DNA of 63,944 bases from Rhizobium sp. FKL33 (lineage in GTDB: Bacteria; Pseudomonadota; Alphaproteobacteria; Rhizobiales; Rhizobiaceae): assembly GCF_005222915.1 (NCBI RefSeq), contig NZ_STFX01000034.1:1-63944 (forward strand), written 5' to 3'. Each line of letters opens with the position of its first letter. The stretch's first letter is position 1. Shown one piece after another: positions 45,071 through 54,038 of this stretch. The notes below the pieces were generated by a model. That model was not told where the DNA came from, ran no database searches, and saw only the letters and a program-made list of their open reading frames with translations. The position numbers and the translations under genes were made by a program.

Positions 45071-45509
45071 GAAATGGACTCCGATGGCGACATCGCATCA
45101 AGGGCGCGATGTCATGGGACGCTAAAGTCAGCGGCAAGCGCTATCTCAAGACGTTTTATACGTCAATAACATTCAAACGCTGATTCTCACGGGCTTTTGC
45201 AGAACAAGAATGGAATTCCAGAGCTCAAAATTCGCCACTTGAGATTGAGGTCGCTCATGACGAAAGCTCCAGGGACCAACCAGGACCCGAATGGCATTTT
45301 CAGCGCGGAGAGGATTTTCCGGGCCTGAATTCGACTGTACAAGATAGGCAGCGATGTGTTTATGAGAATTCGCAGCAGAGGCGCGACGGCGACAAAGGAT
45401 TGCGGCCGCGCTCCTTGCGACCGGGCTGACGCCAAACCATGCCTAAGCGAAATCAATGTCTGGCTGCCGGACATATCAGGATCTATGAAATTCAGGTGAC
45501 GAGGTGACT
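45071..45509. other. Gap between two divergent sulfotransferase-like genes
   Basis: 439 bp with no gene I trust. A 95-residue minus-strand open frame (45187-45474) has no recognisable features. A hairpin GACATCGC...GCGATGTC lies at 45089-45113, 19 bp before the start of the gene at 44402-45070. Promoters for both flanking genes should be here. Confidence 0.5.
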
Positions 45510-46340
45510 ATGGCTCTGCCGCAATTCTTATGCATCGGCGCTCAAAAGGCCGCAACTTCATGGCTATACGTCAATCTTCAGCGGCATCATCAGATCTGGA
45601 TGCCTCCGGTCAAGGAGCTGCATTACTTCAACCACTTGTTCGTTCCGGAAAACCGCTCCTGGACCAACTATCATATCAGGACAAACACGTCTTCCGCAGT
45701 TCGCCATCATATCAAGAACGGCGACTATGTGGATTTCGGCTATCTGCGCTATCTCTGCGGCTTGATGACCGACCCGTTCACGGAGACCTGGTACAGAAAC
45801 GCCTATGATCGCCCCAATGCGAAGGGCAAGGTGCTCGGAGACATCACGCCCGAATATTCGACCATTCCCGAGCAGGGCATCGACTATGTCAGGAGCCTGC
45901 TGGGAGCCCCGCGGCTGATTTATATCATTCGCGATCCGGTTGCCCGCGCCATGTCGCAGCTTCGTATGGCGCTCGAACGCCAGCCTCGCGACAACATGCA
46001 GGAATCGGACTGGCGCGCCATGGTCGAGGATTGGGACGTCAACAATCGCGGCGACTATGCAACGTTCATTCCGCGCTGGCGCAGCCGCTTCGCCGATCAG
46101 GACTTCCTGTTCCTGCCTTTTGCGAAGGTCAATCAGGATCCGCACGGCGTGATGCGCCAGGTGGAAACCTTCCTCGGTGTCGACCCTGCCAAGAGCTATG
46201 ACGGCACGGAAGAAAAAGTCCACAAAACCAAATCCGCGCCAATCCCGGCTTTCGTTCAGGATATGTTGAAGGACAGGTTCAAGGGCCAGTATTCATTCCT
46301 GGAAATGGAATTCGGCAAGGACTTCGTGTCGCAGCTTTGA
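45510..46340 (+). CDS. Sulfotransferase (islet member 2)
   Basis: 276 aa. Starts QFLCIGAQKAATSWLYVNLQ: the GAQKAATSWL phosphosulfate loop; 3'-phosphate motif LIYIIRDPVARAMSQLRMAL near 132-150. PPVKELHYFNH is the loop that follows in heparan-type/NodH-like sulfotransferases. ATG 45510 was chosen, with GAGG five bases upstream, over GTG 45504. Its last codons form one arm of a terminator. Acceptor sugar unknown. Confidence 0.88.
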   Translation: MALPQFLCIGAQKAATSWLYVNLQRHHQIWMPPVKELHYFNHLFVPENRSWTNYHIRTNTSSAVRHHIKNGDYVDFGYLRYLCGLMTDPFTETWYRNAYDRPNAKGKVLGDITPEYSTIPEQGIDYVRSLLGAPRLIYIIRDPVARAMSQLRMALERQPRDNMQESDWRAMVEDWDVNNRGDYATFIPRWRSRFADQDFLFLPFAKVNQDPHGVMRQVETFLGVDPAKSYDGTEEKVHKTKSAPIPAFVQDMLKDRFKGQYSFLEMEFGKDFVSQL

Positions 46341-46357
46341 GCTGCGACACTTTTCTC
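46326..46357 (+). terminator. Rho-independent terminator containing the stop codon of the sulfotransferase
   Basis: GTGTCGCAGCT and AGCTGCGACAC form a perfect 11-bp stem with a TTG loop, followed by TTTTCTC. The TGA stop (46338-46340) spans the loop and the first base of the right arm. Confidence 0.85.
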
Positions 46358-47351
46358 AGAACCAACTGCCTCTATTGATCAGGCCGAGCCGGATCAGCTG
46401 CTCCGGATTTTCATAGGCCACGCTCAATCCGTCGCAGTAGAACACCGGATCCTGGGTATCGACATACTTCCGATATTCGGCGCTGGCGTTGTAATGCTCC
46501 TTGCGGTGCATTTCCTCCTTGGCCTTTTCCTGTAGGGACGCCAGGAACTTGAAATGAAAGAGCGCGCCGGTGATCGCCGGGCGCCCGTCATTGCCCACCT
46601 TATGCAAGCGGCGTGGACGGATATCGTGCATTGAACTGGTATAACGATAGGTCCAGCGCCACCACACGATTGGAACCTTGTTGAGCGCCGGCGAACTGTG
46701 CGGCGAATTTCGATTGTACACCCGCATCCGCGGCCCGCCGCGCGTATAGGTTTCGGTATCGATGCTGGCTTCCTGAACATAGCCGTCACGATCAAAATAG
46801 GGGCAAACCGCAAATGGGTCCTCGCCGGAGGCATAAACTGCCTCGCTGAGCCGACCGGGTCCATAAGCGTCGAGCATCACGCAGTGAAAGGCGTCGCGCT
46901 TCTCGTTTTTCATGAATTCGCCGAGATCACGCAGATCGCGTGTTTCCATGTTCGGATAAACGAGAAACTCGTCGGGGTCGACGGTCACGCAGAGGCGGCT
47001 GCATCCGTATTTCCGGAGCAGATAGTTGCACCATTCCATGCCGAAATTCGAGGCGCGGTAACTGTCCTTCGTATGCCAGACAGATACATCCTTCTGACTG
47101 CGCGCCCAGTCCTGCAACCCGTCGCTCGAATCATTGTCGACGATCAGAAAATGCCTGACGCCGAGCTTGCGGTAATAGTCGGTGAAAAACGGCAGGCGAA
47201 ACAATTCGTTTCTCAGGCAGGTCACCAGAATGATGTCATTCTTTTTGAGCGCGGCGGTGTTGTCGACCGCCAGCCGCAGTTGCCGTCCGAATTTGAAGAG
47301 GGCCCAGTGGCGACCAAACTGGTTCTGAATAATCGTGCGTAAGCGACTCAT
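46356..47351 (-). CDS. Glycosyltransferase family 2-like protein (islet member 3)
   Basis: 331 aa. NDIILVTCLRNELFRLPFF then GVRHFLIVDNDSSDGLQDW is the nucleotide-sugar half of a GT-A fold, and CVTVDPDEFLVYP is the DxD motif (near 121). The remainder (KVPIVWWRWTYRY, HDIRPRRLHKVG) fits the Glyco_tranf_2_4 family common in Rhizobiales polysaccharide loci. Cytosolic, no membrane helix. Donor and acceptor unknown. Lies 37 bp from the next gene, likely co-transcribed. Confidence 0.85.
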   Translation of the reverse strand: MSRLRTIIQNQFGRHWALFKFGRQLRLAVDNTAALKKNDIILVTCLRNELFRLPFFTDYYRKLGVRHFLIVDNDSSDGLQDWARSQKDVSVWHTKDSYRASNFGMEWCNYLLRKYGCSRLCVTVDPDEFLVYPNMETRDLRDLGEFMKNEKRDAFHCVMLDAYGPGRLSEAVYASGEDPFAVCPYFDRDGYVQEASIDTETYTRGGPRMRVYNRNSPHSSPALNKVPIVWWRWTYRYTSSMHDIRPRRLHKVGNDGRPAITGALFHFKFLASLQEKAKEEMHRKEHYNASAEYRKYVDTQDPVFYCDGLSVAYENPEQLIRLGLINRGSWF

Positions 47352-47388
47352 CGGTCATTTCCGTTGCAAGAGGCGAGCAAGGACAGGG

Positions 47389-49131
47389 TCATGCGGGAAA
47401 GACCCGTCGTAGAATTTCCCACTTTCCTTCGCTGCCCAGAAAAGCATCCGTCAGGGGGCGCTGCGATGGCGTCATCGACGACAGGATTTCCTGGGGGCTG
47501 ATGGTCAGGAGAGCCTCATCGATTTTCGCGATGTTCTCACCGATGACGTCGCCAACCCGCCCATAAACTCCGGCGCTGATCTTCCGAAACTGCTCATTGC
47601 TGGCGACCTGTTTTTCGCGGGACCGCAGGAGCAGCTTGAGTATTTCGCTTCGCGCCTCCGGCTTCAAATGTGTGTCGATGGTGTTCCACAAAGCGCGGAG
47701 ACCGGAGCCGTCGCCTTGTTTTTCACTCACCGTGGCGTTCGAATTGAGCAGCCAATAGAGCGACCACGCCTCATCGGAGACGTTCCCCGGAACGATGGGC
47801 AGCACCATGCCCGCGCCGCTTTGCAGAAGCGCGCGCTCGGCGATGGGATGCTCCCCGGGGCACAGTTCGAAAACGAGAGGCGCTGAGCAGCGGCTCAGGA
47901 TGCGGGAAAAATAGTTTCCACCGTCGAAATTCCTGATTTCCACATCGTCGGGCGTCAGCCCCTGAAAATTACGTACACCCGGACCGAAATCAACTTTCTC
48001 CGGATGCATGATGCGCCCCAGCACCGTCAGATCGGTCGTCTCTCGCAGCAGGGCGGCGATCTTGGCGGTGAGTACGGGCGGCCCATACAAAACTGCGTAG
48101 GGCTGTTGGCAATAGGCAAGCGTGGCGGCCAATCCCTTTCGTCCCAACTGGTGGAAAAGAGTCGGCCCATTGGCCTCCGATTTCGGCAAATCGTCGAGGA
48201 TCCGGTCGGTCCTCAATGGGAACTCTCCGCGCGCGGGAATATGAGGCGCCGGCTTGGCGGCAGGCCGTAGGGCCACGTCGCGAAAATGTTCACGAAGCGC
48301 CGAGGCTCTACCTCCTATCTTCCGAGCAAAGAAGAATGGAAGATCCTTCAGAATATTCTGGTGATCATTCAAAAATACGAAAGGTTTTCCCCAATCATTG
48401 AATTCAAAAAACGTCAGCGTGCGATCGGAAATCTTGTCATGCGCCGTAAATCGATAAGCCATCGTCTGAAAAAAGCATTCATCCGGTATCCAAGTATTCT
48501 TGAAAAACCGATAGACCGCCCCATTTTTGTCGGCATAGTCAAGAATTTTCTCGCACAACTTCCAGCTCAGGCACCACCATTGAGATCCCCAGCGCGGTTC
48601 GAGACCGCGGGGGAAACTGCGTTTGGGCATGATCGCTCTCTGGACCAGGTAACTCCAGTGGAACAGCTTGTAGCGTCGCTGAAAGTTGAAAATGTGTCGA
48701 TACTGGTAGCGTTCGTGCCTCAATCCGCCCTTGATCCAGTTTTCATCGCGACTCTCGATGAACTCCATGTTCGGATGGCGATCAAGAAAATCCGACAATT
48801 CGGCAAGGGGGCGGATCGGCATGCAAGCGCCGCTGATCAACATGACGCGCTCGCAGTCGAGCTTGGCTTTCCTGATATGGCGCAAAGCCCGCATCGGTGC
48901 TTCGACGAGACTGAAATCGCCCCAGCCGCATTTCACGCGGTTCTTCAGCACATGAACTTGATCATTCGCGGCGAAGCGGGATGAGAGTTTCGCAAATTCG
49001 GATTTCGAGGAATTGAGATCATAGTGGACGACGACATGCGTGTCGCTTCTCCAGGACGCCAACAACGCGACGAGATCGCCGACCTGCTCCGCATTCTCGT
49101 GCGCCAATACAACAAACGCCAGCTTTGCCAT
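47389..49131 (-). CDS. Core-2/I-branching-type (GT14-like) glycosyltransferase with extra C-terminal domain (islet member 4)
   Basis: 580 aa. Residues 1-270: GT14-type signature, with KLAFVVLAHENAEQVGDLVA, HYDLNSSKSEF, KCGWGDFSLVEAPMRALRHI, MLISGACMPIRP, GSQWWCLSWKLCEKILDY and PDECFFQTMA. The family makes beta-1,6-GlcNAc or xylose branches. Residues about 290-580 are a separate domain that I do not recognise with certainty (YAVLYGPPVLTAKIAALLRE, FDGGNYFSRIL, FELCPGEHPIAERA); similar C-terminal extensions (DUF5927/5928-type, recalled) occur in alphaproteobacterial branching enzymes. Confidence 0.8.
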   Translation of the reverse strand: MAKLAFVVLAHENAEQVGDLVALLASWRSDTHVVVHYDLNSSKSEFAKLSSRFAANDQVHVLKNRVKCGWGDFSLVEAPMRALRHIRKAKLDCERVMLISGACMPIRPLAELSDFLDRHPNMEFIESRDENWIKGGLRHERYQYRHIFNFQRRYKLFHWSYLVQRAIMPKRSFPRGLEPRWGSQWWCLSWKLCEKILDYADKNGAVYRFFKNTWIPDECFFQTMAYRFTAHDKISDRTLTFFEFNDWGKPFVFLNDHQNILKDLPFFFARKIGGRASALREHFRDVALRPAAKPAPHIPARGEFPLRTDRILDDLPKSEANGPTLFHQLGRKGLAATLAYCQQPYAVLYGPPVLTAKIAALLRETTDLTVLGRIMHPEKVDFGPGVRNFQGLTPDDVEIRNFDGGNYFSRILSRCSAPLVFELCPGEHPIAERALLQSGAGMVLPIVPGNVSDEAWSLYWLLNSNATVSEKQGDGSGLRALWNTIDTHLKPEARSEILKLLLRSREKQVASNEQFRKISAGVYGRVGDVIGENIAKIDEALLTISPQEILSSMTPSQRPLTDAFLGSEGKWEILRRVFPA

Positions 49132-49380
49132 TATGTCTCACTCACTTATGCTTTCATAAGCATTTGGGATTGAGCGTGGATATAACGAATGAGCGCCCGA
49201 TCGCAAATATGTATGTTAAATTTTATTGTTGTTGCGACGTTGTCGGCGAAATTTCGGATTGCGCCGACTGAAGCCGCTCATCGACGGTTGAGAACCGGCA
49301 TACGCCAAAAATACCCAGATCGCCTCGCCATCGAAGGCCGGAGCAAGCGTCCGTCTCCGATGGACTGCATGACGAGCGCG

Positions 49381-50232
49381 TCAAACAACAAATGACACGC
49401 CCTCGAATTCCCTGGCGATAAATTCGAGGTCCTCGGCGTATTTCTGCTGGTAACTGGCCATCTCCTTTTGCGAGAGCGGCTTGAAGGCCGGGTATTGCTC
49501 GCCTCGCGGAAAATTCACGGACAGAATCTGGAGCATTTTGCGATGCTCCTTGCCTTCCAGCACAGTCCCAAGAGCTTCATAGGCGCTGATCGCGATCTGC
49601 GAGAAAGATTCCCGGACGCTTTCGTCCTGGCTGTTCAATTCTGCGGCGTCGAACCCTATCATGTGTGACAGGATCTGGTTCTCGCAGGTCCGGAATTTGG
49701 CGAAATCCCAGAGATAAATCCGCGCATTCGGCGCAGCGCTCCGAACATCGCGGATCACCTTCACCCAATTGAAGCCCGATTCCCGGAAGGCGTCCATATA
49801 GGTTTCGAACTTGATGAATTTTTGGTGTCGCAGATATTCACAATACATAGACACCACGAAAGCAGAATATTCTCGCAGGGAAAGATAGATATCCGGCGCG
49901 GATACGTTCAGTGTTTTGACGACGAGCTTAACCCGGGAGGCGGCATCGGGATAGAAGGTCCCCTTCTTCACCAACTCGCCGGCCATTCCAAGAATATTTT
50001 CTTCGGAAACAATGACATCGCCGGCAGCGGCCAATTCCGCCATCTGCGCGATGAATGCTCGGTTTTCTTTTCCAGCGCCATACACCAGAGGCGTGAACGA
50101 CTTGCGCAACTGTTCAAGCTTGAAGAAATGCAGATCATTGCGCTTCAGGACCCCGCGGTTCTGCGCGAATTTTCTCTGGATATACGTCGTCGCGGTTTTG
50201 TGCGCTCCGAGATGCAGCACCGTTCTAGGCAT
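49381..50232 (-). CDS. Sulfotransferase-like P-loop protein (islet member 5)
   Basis: 283 aa. VLHLGAHKTATTYIQRKFAQ holds the phosphosulfate P-loop (H-KTATT) and IYLSLREYSAFVVSMYCEYL the RxxxxxxxS 3'-phosphate-like motif. The C-terminus has no membrane helix. ATG 50232 is preceded by AGGGAG at eight bases; the frame is open further up to 50397, where it would cross the fixNOQP terminator, so the shorter form is preferred. Motif-level call only. Confidence 0.72.
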   Translation of the reverse strand: MPRTVLHLGAHKTATTYIQRKFAQNRGVLKRNDLHFFKLEQLRKSFTPLVYGAGKENRAFIAQMAELAAAGDVIVSEENILGMAGELVKKGTFYPDAASRVKLVVKTLNVSAPDIYLSLREYSAFVVSMYCEYLRHQKFIKFETYMDAFRESGFNWVKVIRDVRSAAPNARIYLWDFAKFRTCENQILSHMIGFDAAELNSQDESVRESFSQIAISAYEALGTVLEGKEHRKMLQILSVNFPRGEQYPAFKPLSQKEMASYQQKYAEDLEFIAREFEGVSFVV

Positions 50233-50332
50233 CAGCCAACTCCCTGTATTGACCATGTTTCCTGTAGCCGCCGCGCTTTCACGGTTCAAGCAGCCTCGCA
50301 GGCGTGCAAGGCCGAAATTTTCGGGCTCCCCA

Positions 50333-50363
50333 TAAAAAAGCCGCGCCTTTTCAGGGGCGCGGC
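50333..50363 (-). terminator. Rho-independent terminator of fixNOQP
   Basis: On the minus strand GCCGCGCC, TGAAAA loop region, GGCGCGGC, then TTTTTT, about 75 bp after the fixP stop. Confidence 0.82.
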
Positions 50364-50439
50364 AGTCGAGCATGACCGGAAGGATCCGGCTGATCATGCT
50401 GGAGAGATCGTGTCGCCCGGATTGCTCCGGGCGAGGAAT

Positions 50440-51300
50440 TCATTCGCCGCCGCCCAAGGCGTGGACATAGACCGCGAGCTGCTTGATCGTCGCATCCGAC
50501 AGACGACCGCCCCAGGCGGGCATCATGCCATGCTTCGGCGCGTTGACCTGACGGATGACCGCTTCTTCGCCTTCGCCTTTCAGCCAGATGGCGTCGGCGA
50601 GGTTCGGCGCGCCGAATTCGCGGTTGCCCTCGGCGTTTTCGCCGTGGCAGGAGGCGCAGTTGTCGGCAAAAAGCTGCTTGCCGGGTTCGACCATGGCCGC
50701 ATCCGCCGGCGTGCCGGTGAGGCTGACCACATAGGCCGCGACCTGCTTGATCTCCTGCGGCTGCAGCATTTCCGCGAAGGCCGGCATTTCCGAGGCCCGG
50801 GTGTCGGGATCCTCCGAGCGGATGCCGTGCTGGATCGTGGCGTAGATGTCGTCGATCTTGCCGCCCCACAGCCAGTCATTGTCGTTGAGGTTAGGGAAGC
50901 CGGGACCGCCCTGCGCGCCCGAACCATGGCAGGGCGCACAGTTCACCTTGAAGGCGGCGGCGCCGCCGTTCATGGCGAATTCATTGAGTGCGGCGTCCTT
51001 CGGGATGTCGGCGACCGGAGTTGCCGAGATCTTGTCGATGAACACCTTCTGCGCCTCTGAGGCGACGCTAACTTCCTGGGCGAGTTCGCCGCGGCTGGAA
51101 TAACCCAGCACGCCGCGCGTGGCGTCGCTGATGAGCGGCCATGCCGGAAAGGCGATGGTGTAGCCGATGGCCCAGACGATCGTCGCATAGAAGGTGTAGA
51201 CCCACCAGCGCGGCATCGGGTTGTTGAGTTCCTTGATGCCGTCCCATTCATGGCCGGTGGTCTCGACGCCCGAGAGTTCGTCGATTTGTTTCTCTGCCAT
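50440..51300 (-). CDS. fixP: cbb3 cytochrome oxidase subunit FixP/CcoP (diheme cytochrome c)
   Basis: 286 aa. N-terminal helix (VYTFYATIVWAIGYTIAF), then two heme-c binding sites: CAPCHGSGAQGG near 108 and CASCHGENAEGN near 205, with later Met ligands (ASEMPAF, GMMPAW). Passes electrons from the bc1 complex to FixO and FixN. Start GCAGAGAAACA at ATG 51300. Follows fixQ by 3 bp. Confidence 0.96.
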   Translation of the reverse strand: MAEKQIDELSGVETTGHEWDGIKELNNPMPRWWVYTFYATIVWAIGYTIAFPAWPLISDATRGVLGYSSRGELAQEVSVASEAQKVFIDKISATPVADIPKDAALNEFAMNGGAAAFKVNCAPCHGSGAQGGPGFPNLNDNDWLWGGKIDDIYATIQHGIRSEDPDTRASEMPAFAEMLQPQEIKQVAAYVVSLTGTPADAAMVEPGKQLFADNCASCHGENAEGNREFGAPNLADAIWLKGEGEEAVIRQVNAPKHGMMPAWGGRLSDATIKQLAVYVHALGGGE

Positions 51301-51303
51301 TGT

Positions 51304-51456
51304 TCAATCCTCCTTGAGAGGGATAAGCGCGGCCTCGTCGGCGTGTTTCTTCGCGCCGGGCCGGAAGATGAAGACGATCGCCGCCGCGAAGAAGGCCAGC
51401 ATGGCCAGCATTCCCCAGCTGTCGGCGAAGGCGCGCATGGCTTCGTAGGTTTCCAT
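51304..51456 (-). CDS. fixQ: cbb3 cytochrome oxidase subunit FixQ/CcoQ
   Basis: 50-aa single-pass protein: METYEAMRAFADSWG then a membrane helix and the Lys/His tail RPGAKKHADEAALIPLKED. Normal CcoQ length. GAGGAG precedes ATG 51456; a longer open frame up to 51540 overlaps fixO. Stabilises FixP in the complex. Confidence 0.93.
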   Translation of the reverse strand: METYEAMRAFADSWGMLAMLAFFAAAIVFIFRPGAKKHADEAALIPLKED

Positions 51457-51466
51457 GGCGCTCTCC

Positions 51467-52204
51467 TCAGCGATAGCCAGAGGCGTCATTGTAGGTGGAG
51501 AAGTCGACCAGCGAGCCGAGCATCTGGAGATAGGCGACAAGCGCGTCCATCTCGGTCAGCTTGGCGGGATCGCCGTCGAAATCGCCGACCTTCGCCTTGG
51601 GATAGCGGGCCAGCAGCGCGGTGGTGTCCGCATTGGGATCGGCCTGCGCCTTCAGGTCGTCCACGGCCTTGTCCAGCATCTCCGTCGTATAAGGCACGCC
51701 CACCAGGGAGTTGGCCTTGAGGTTGGCGGTGACGTTGAGGTCCTTGATGTCGAGCGGCGTCGTCTTGAGATACGAGTAGCTCGGCATGATCGATTCCGGC
51801 ACCACGTCGCGCGGTTCGGTCAGGTGCTGCACGTGCCATTCGTTGGAGTAGCGGCCGCCGACGCGGGCGAGATCCGGGCCTGTGCGCTTGGAGCCCCACT
51901 GGAACGGATGGTCGTACATCGATTCCGCCGCCAGGCTGTAATGGCCGTAGCGTTCGACCTCGTCGCGGAACGGACGGATCATCTGGCTATGGCAGACATA
52001 GCAGCCTTCGCGGATATAGATGTTGCGTCCGGCCAGTTCGAGCGGGGTGTAGGGGCGCATCCCCTCCACCTTTTCGATCGTGTTCTCGAGATAGAACAGC
52101 GGCGCGATTTCCACGATGCCGCCGATGGTCACGACGAGCAGCGAGCCGACCAGGAGAAGCGTGGCGTTTTTCTCGAGGATTGCGTGTTTATCAAGCAAAG
52201 CCAT
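51467..52204 (-). CDS. fixO: cbb3 cytochrome oxidase subunit FixO/CcoO (monoheme cytochrome c)
   Basis: 245 aa; N-terminal membrane helix ([20 protein letters not shown]) and heme-c motif [12 protein letters not shown] near 67; [14 protein letters not shown] holds the Met ligand. Second gene of fixNOQP. Confidence 0.97.
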   Translation of the reverse strand: MALLDKHAILEKNATLLLVGSLLVVTIGGIVEIAPLFYLENTIEKVEGMRPYTPLELAGRNIYIREGCYVCHSQMIRPFRDEVERYGHYSLAAESMYDHPFQWGSKRTGPDLARVGGRYSNEWHVQHLTEPRDVVPESIMPSYSYLKTTPLDIKDLNVTANLKANSLVGVPYTTEMLDKAVDDLKAQADPNADTTALLARYPKAKVGDFDGDPAKLTEMDALVAYLQMLGSLVDFSTYNDASGYR

Positions 52205-52216
52205 GAGTGTGCTCCC

Positions 52217-53839
52217 TTACTCGGCCGGTACGGCCGCAGGCATGGCGCCCGGAAGCGGCGCTTCCTTGCGTTCATAGCCCATGATTGTCATGAAGATGTT
52301 GAAGCCCATCAGCAGCGAACCGGCCAGATAGAGGACGCCGGCGAGCACGCGCAGCACGTAGTAAGGGAACATGGCCGCGACCGATTCCGCGAAGGAATAG
52401 ACCAGGAAGCCCTGCTCGTTGTACTCGCGCCACATCAGGCCCTGCTGGATGCCGGCGACCCAAAGAGCGGCGGCGTAGATCACGATGCCGATCGTGGCGA
52501 GCCAGAAGTGCCAGTTGACCAGACGCAGGCTGTACAGGCGCTGACGGTTCCACAGCTTGGGCGTCAGGTAATAGACGGCGCCGAAGGTGATCATGCCGAC
52601 CCAGCCGAGCGCGCCGGAATGCACGTGACCGATGGTCCATTCGGTGTAGTGGCTGAGCGAGTTGACCGCCTTGATCGACATCATCGGGCCTTCGAAGGTC
52701 GACATGCCGTAAAAGGCGATGGCCATGACCATCATGCGGATGATCGGGTCGGTGCGGATCTTGTCCCAGGCGCCCGAAAGCGTCATCAGACCGTTGATCA
52801 TGCCGCCCCAGGAGGGCATCCACAGCATCACCGAGAACACCATGCCGAGCGTCTGCGCCCAGTCGGGCAGAGCCGTATAATGCAGGTGGTGCGGACCGGC
52901 CCAGATATACATGAAGATCAGCGCCCAGAAATGGATGATCGACAGGCGATAGGAATAGACCGGACGGTTGGCCTGCTTGGGCACGAAATAATACATCATG
53001 CCGAGAAAGCCTGCGGTCAGGAAGAAGCCCACCGCGTTATGGCCGTACCACCACTGCGTCAGCGCATCCTGCACGCCGGCGAAGACCGGATAGGACTTCA
53101 CGCCGAGGAAGGAGACCGGGATCGCGAGATTGTTCACCACATGCAGCATCGCGATCGTCACGATGAAGGACAGGTAGAACCAGTTCGCCACATAGATATG
53201 CGGCTCCTTGCGGATCAGCAGCGTGCCCAGGAAGACGACGAGATAACAGACCCAGACGATCGTCAGCCACAGGTCGACATACCATTCAGGCTCGGCATAT
53301 TCCTTGCCCTGGGTGATGCCGAGCAGATAGCCGGTGGCGGCCATCACGATGAACAGCTGGTAGCCCCAGAACACGAACCAGGCGAGGTTGCCGCCGAACA
53401 GACGGACGCGGTTGGTGCGCTGGACAACGTAAAGGGAGGTCGCCAATAGCGCATTGCCGCCGAAGGCGAAGATCACGGCGGACGTATGCAGCGGGCGCGT
53501 GCGGCCGAAATTCAGCCAGGGCTCGATATTGAGGTCCGGAAAGGCGAGCTGCAGCGCCACGACGACGCCGACCAGAAAGCCGACGATGCCCCAGAAGGTG
53601 GTTGCGATGACGCCGTAGCGCACCACGCCGTCATTGTATTCGGACTTCGCCTGAGCGGCGGAAACCTGACCCGCCGGCGCGAATTTCGCATGGCGAAGCA
53701 GAAGGATCGTTCCGAGCGTGAGCGATATGAACGCGATGAACATATGCTGCTGGAACAGGTGGTCCTGGGCGAACCCGGCGGCAAGCAGCGCCAGGAAGGC
53801 GCCCAGCGCCACGAGTATCGTTTCGAGTGTGTAATTCAT
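52217..53839 (-). CDS. fixN: cbb3 cytochrome oxidase catalytic subunit FixN/CcoN
   Basis: 540 aa, twelve membrane segments; binds heme b, heme b3 and CuB. Conserved histidines are visible in [17 protein letters not shown] (low-spin heme b), [11 protein letters not shown] (CuB and crosslinked Tyr), [11 protein letters not shown] (CuB) and [18 protein letters not shown] 53839 gives the usual length, with a GGGGG site nine bases upstream; ATG 53848 or further starts are less likely. Promoter has a perfect FNR/FixK box. Confidence 0.97.
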   Translation of the reverse strand: MNYTLETILVALGAFLALLAAGFAQDHLFQQHMFIAFISLTLGTILLLRHAKFAPAGQVSAAQAKSEYNDGVVRYGVIATTFWGIVGFLVGVVVALQLAFPDLNIEPWLNFGRTRPLHTSAVIFAFGGNALLATSLYVVQRTNRVRLFGGNLAWFVFWGYQLFIVMAATGYLLGITQGKEYAEPEWYVDLWLTIVWVCYLVVFLGTLLIRKEPHIYVANWFYLSFIVTIAMLHVVNNLAIPVSFLGVKSYPVFAGVQDALTQWWYGHNAVGFFLTAGFLGMMYYFVPKQANRPVYSYRLSIIHFWALIFMYIWAGPHHLHYTALPDWAQTLGMVFSVMLWMPSWGGMINGLMTLSGAWDKIRTDPIIRMMVMAIAFYGMSTFEGPMMSIKAVNSLSHYTEWTIGHVHSGALGWVGMITFGAVYYLTPKLWNRQRLYSLRLVNWHFWLATIGIVIYAAALWVAGIQQGLMWREYNEQGFLVYSFAESVAAMFPYYVLRVLAGVLYLAGSLLMGFNIFMTIMGYERKEAPLPGAMPAAVPAE

Positions 53840-53962
53840 TGTTGGCATCCCCCAACGTCCCTGGATTTCTTCGTCCGAAGCCGGACCAAGACGCAAAGGA
53901 GCCCAAAGACGAAGATTCCTCTGCGGTCCCTCGACACATCTCAGGAAGGGGCAAAAGCAGCC

Positions 53963-53976
53963 TTGATCTGAATCAA
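53963..53976. promoter_or_regulatory. FNR/FixK box shared by fixNOQP and the hemerythrin gene
   Basis: TTGAT-CTGA-ATCAA, a perfect anaerobox within the longer palindrome CCTTGAT...ATCAAGG. For the hemerythrin ATG (54039) a -41.5 position gives a start near 54011 and a 28-nt leader. For fixN the leader would be about 89 nt. Confidence 0.9.
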
Positions 53977-54038
53977 GGCTCAAACGGCTTTTTCCAGCGA
54001 TTGTGGATATACGCGACAATGCCCGAGGGGTGACCGAT

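Noticed and set aside
45187-45474. 95-codon minus-strand frame in the gap between sulfotransferase genes
   Set aside because: No good ribosome binding site, no domain, start with an odd Ser/Arg-rich sequence; kept only as part of the gap description.
50233-50397. Longer form of the sulfotransferase-like gene at 49381-50232
   Set aside because: The extension crosses the fixNOQP terminator, lacks motifs and has a poor start; ATG 50232 has AGGGAG upstream.
51455-53449. 664-codon plus-strand frame across fixO and fixN
   Set aside because: Antisense to two well-identified oxidase subunits; Asp/His/Arg-rich shadow composition.
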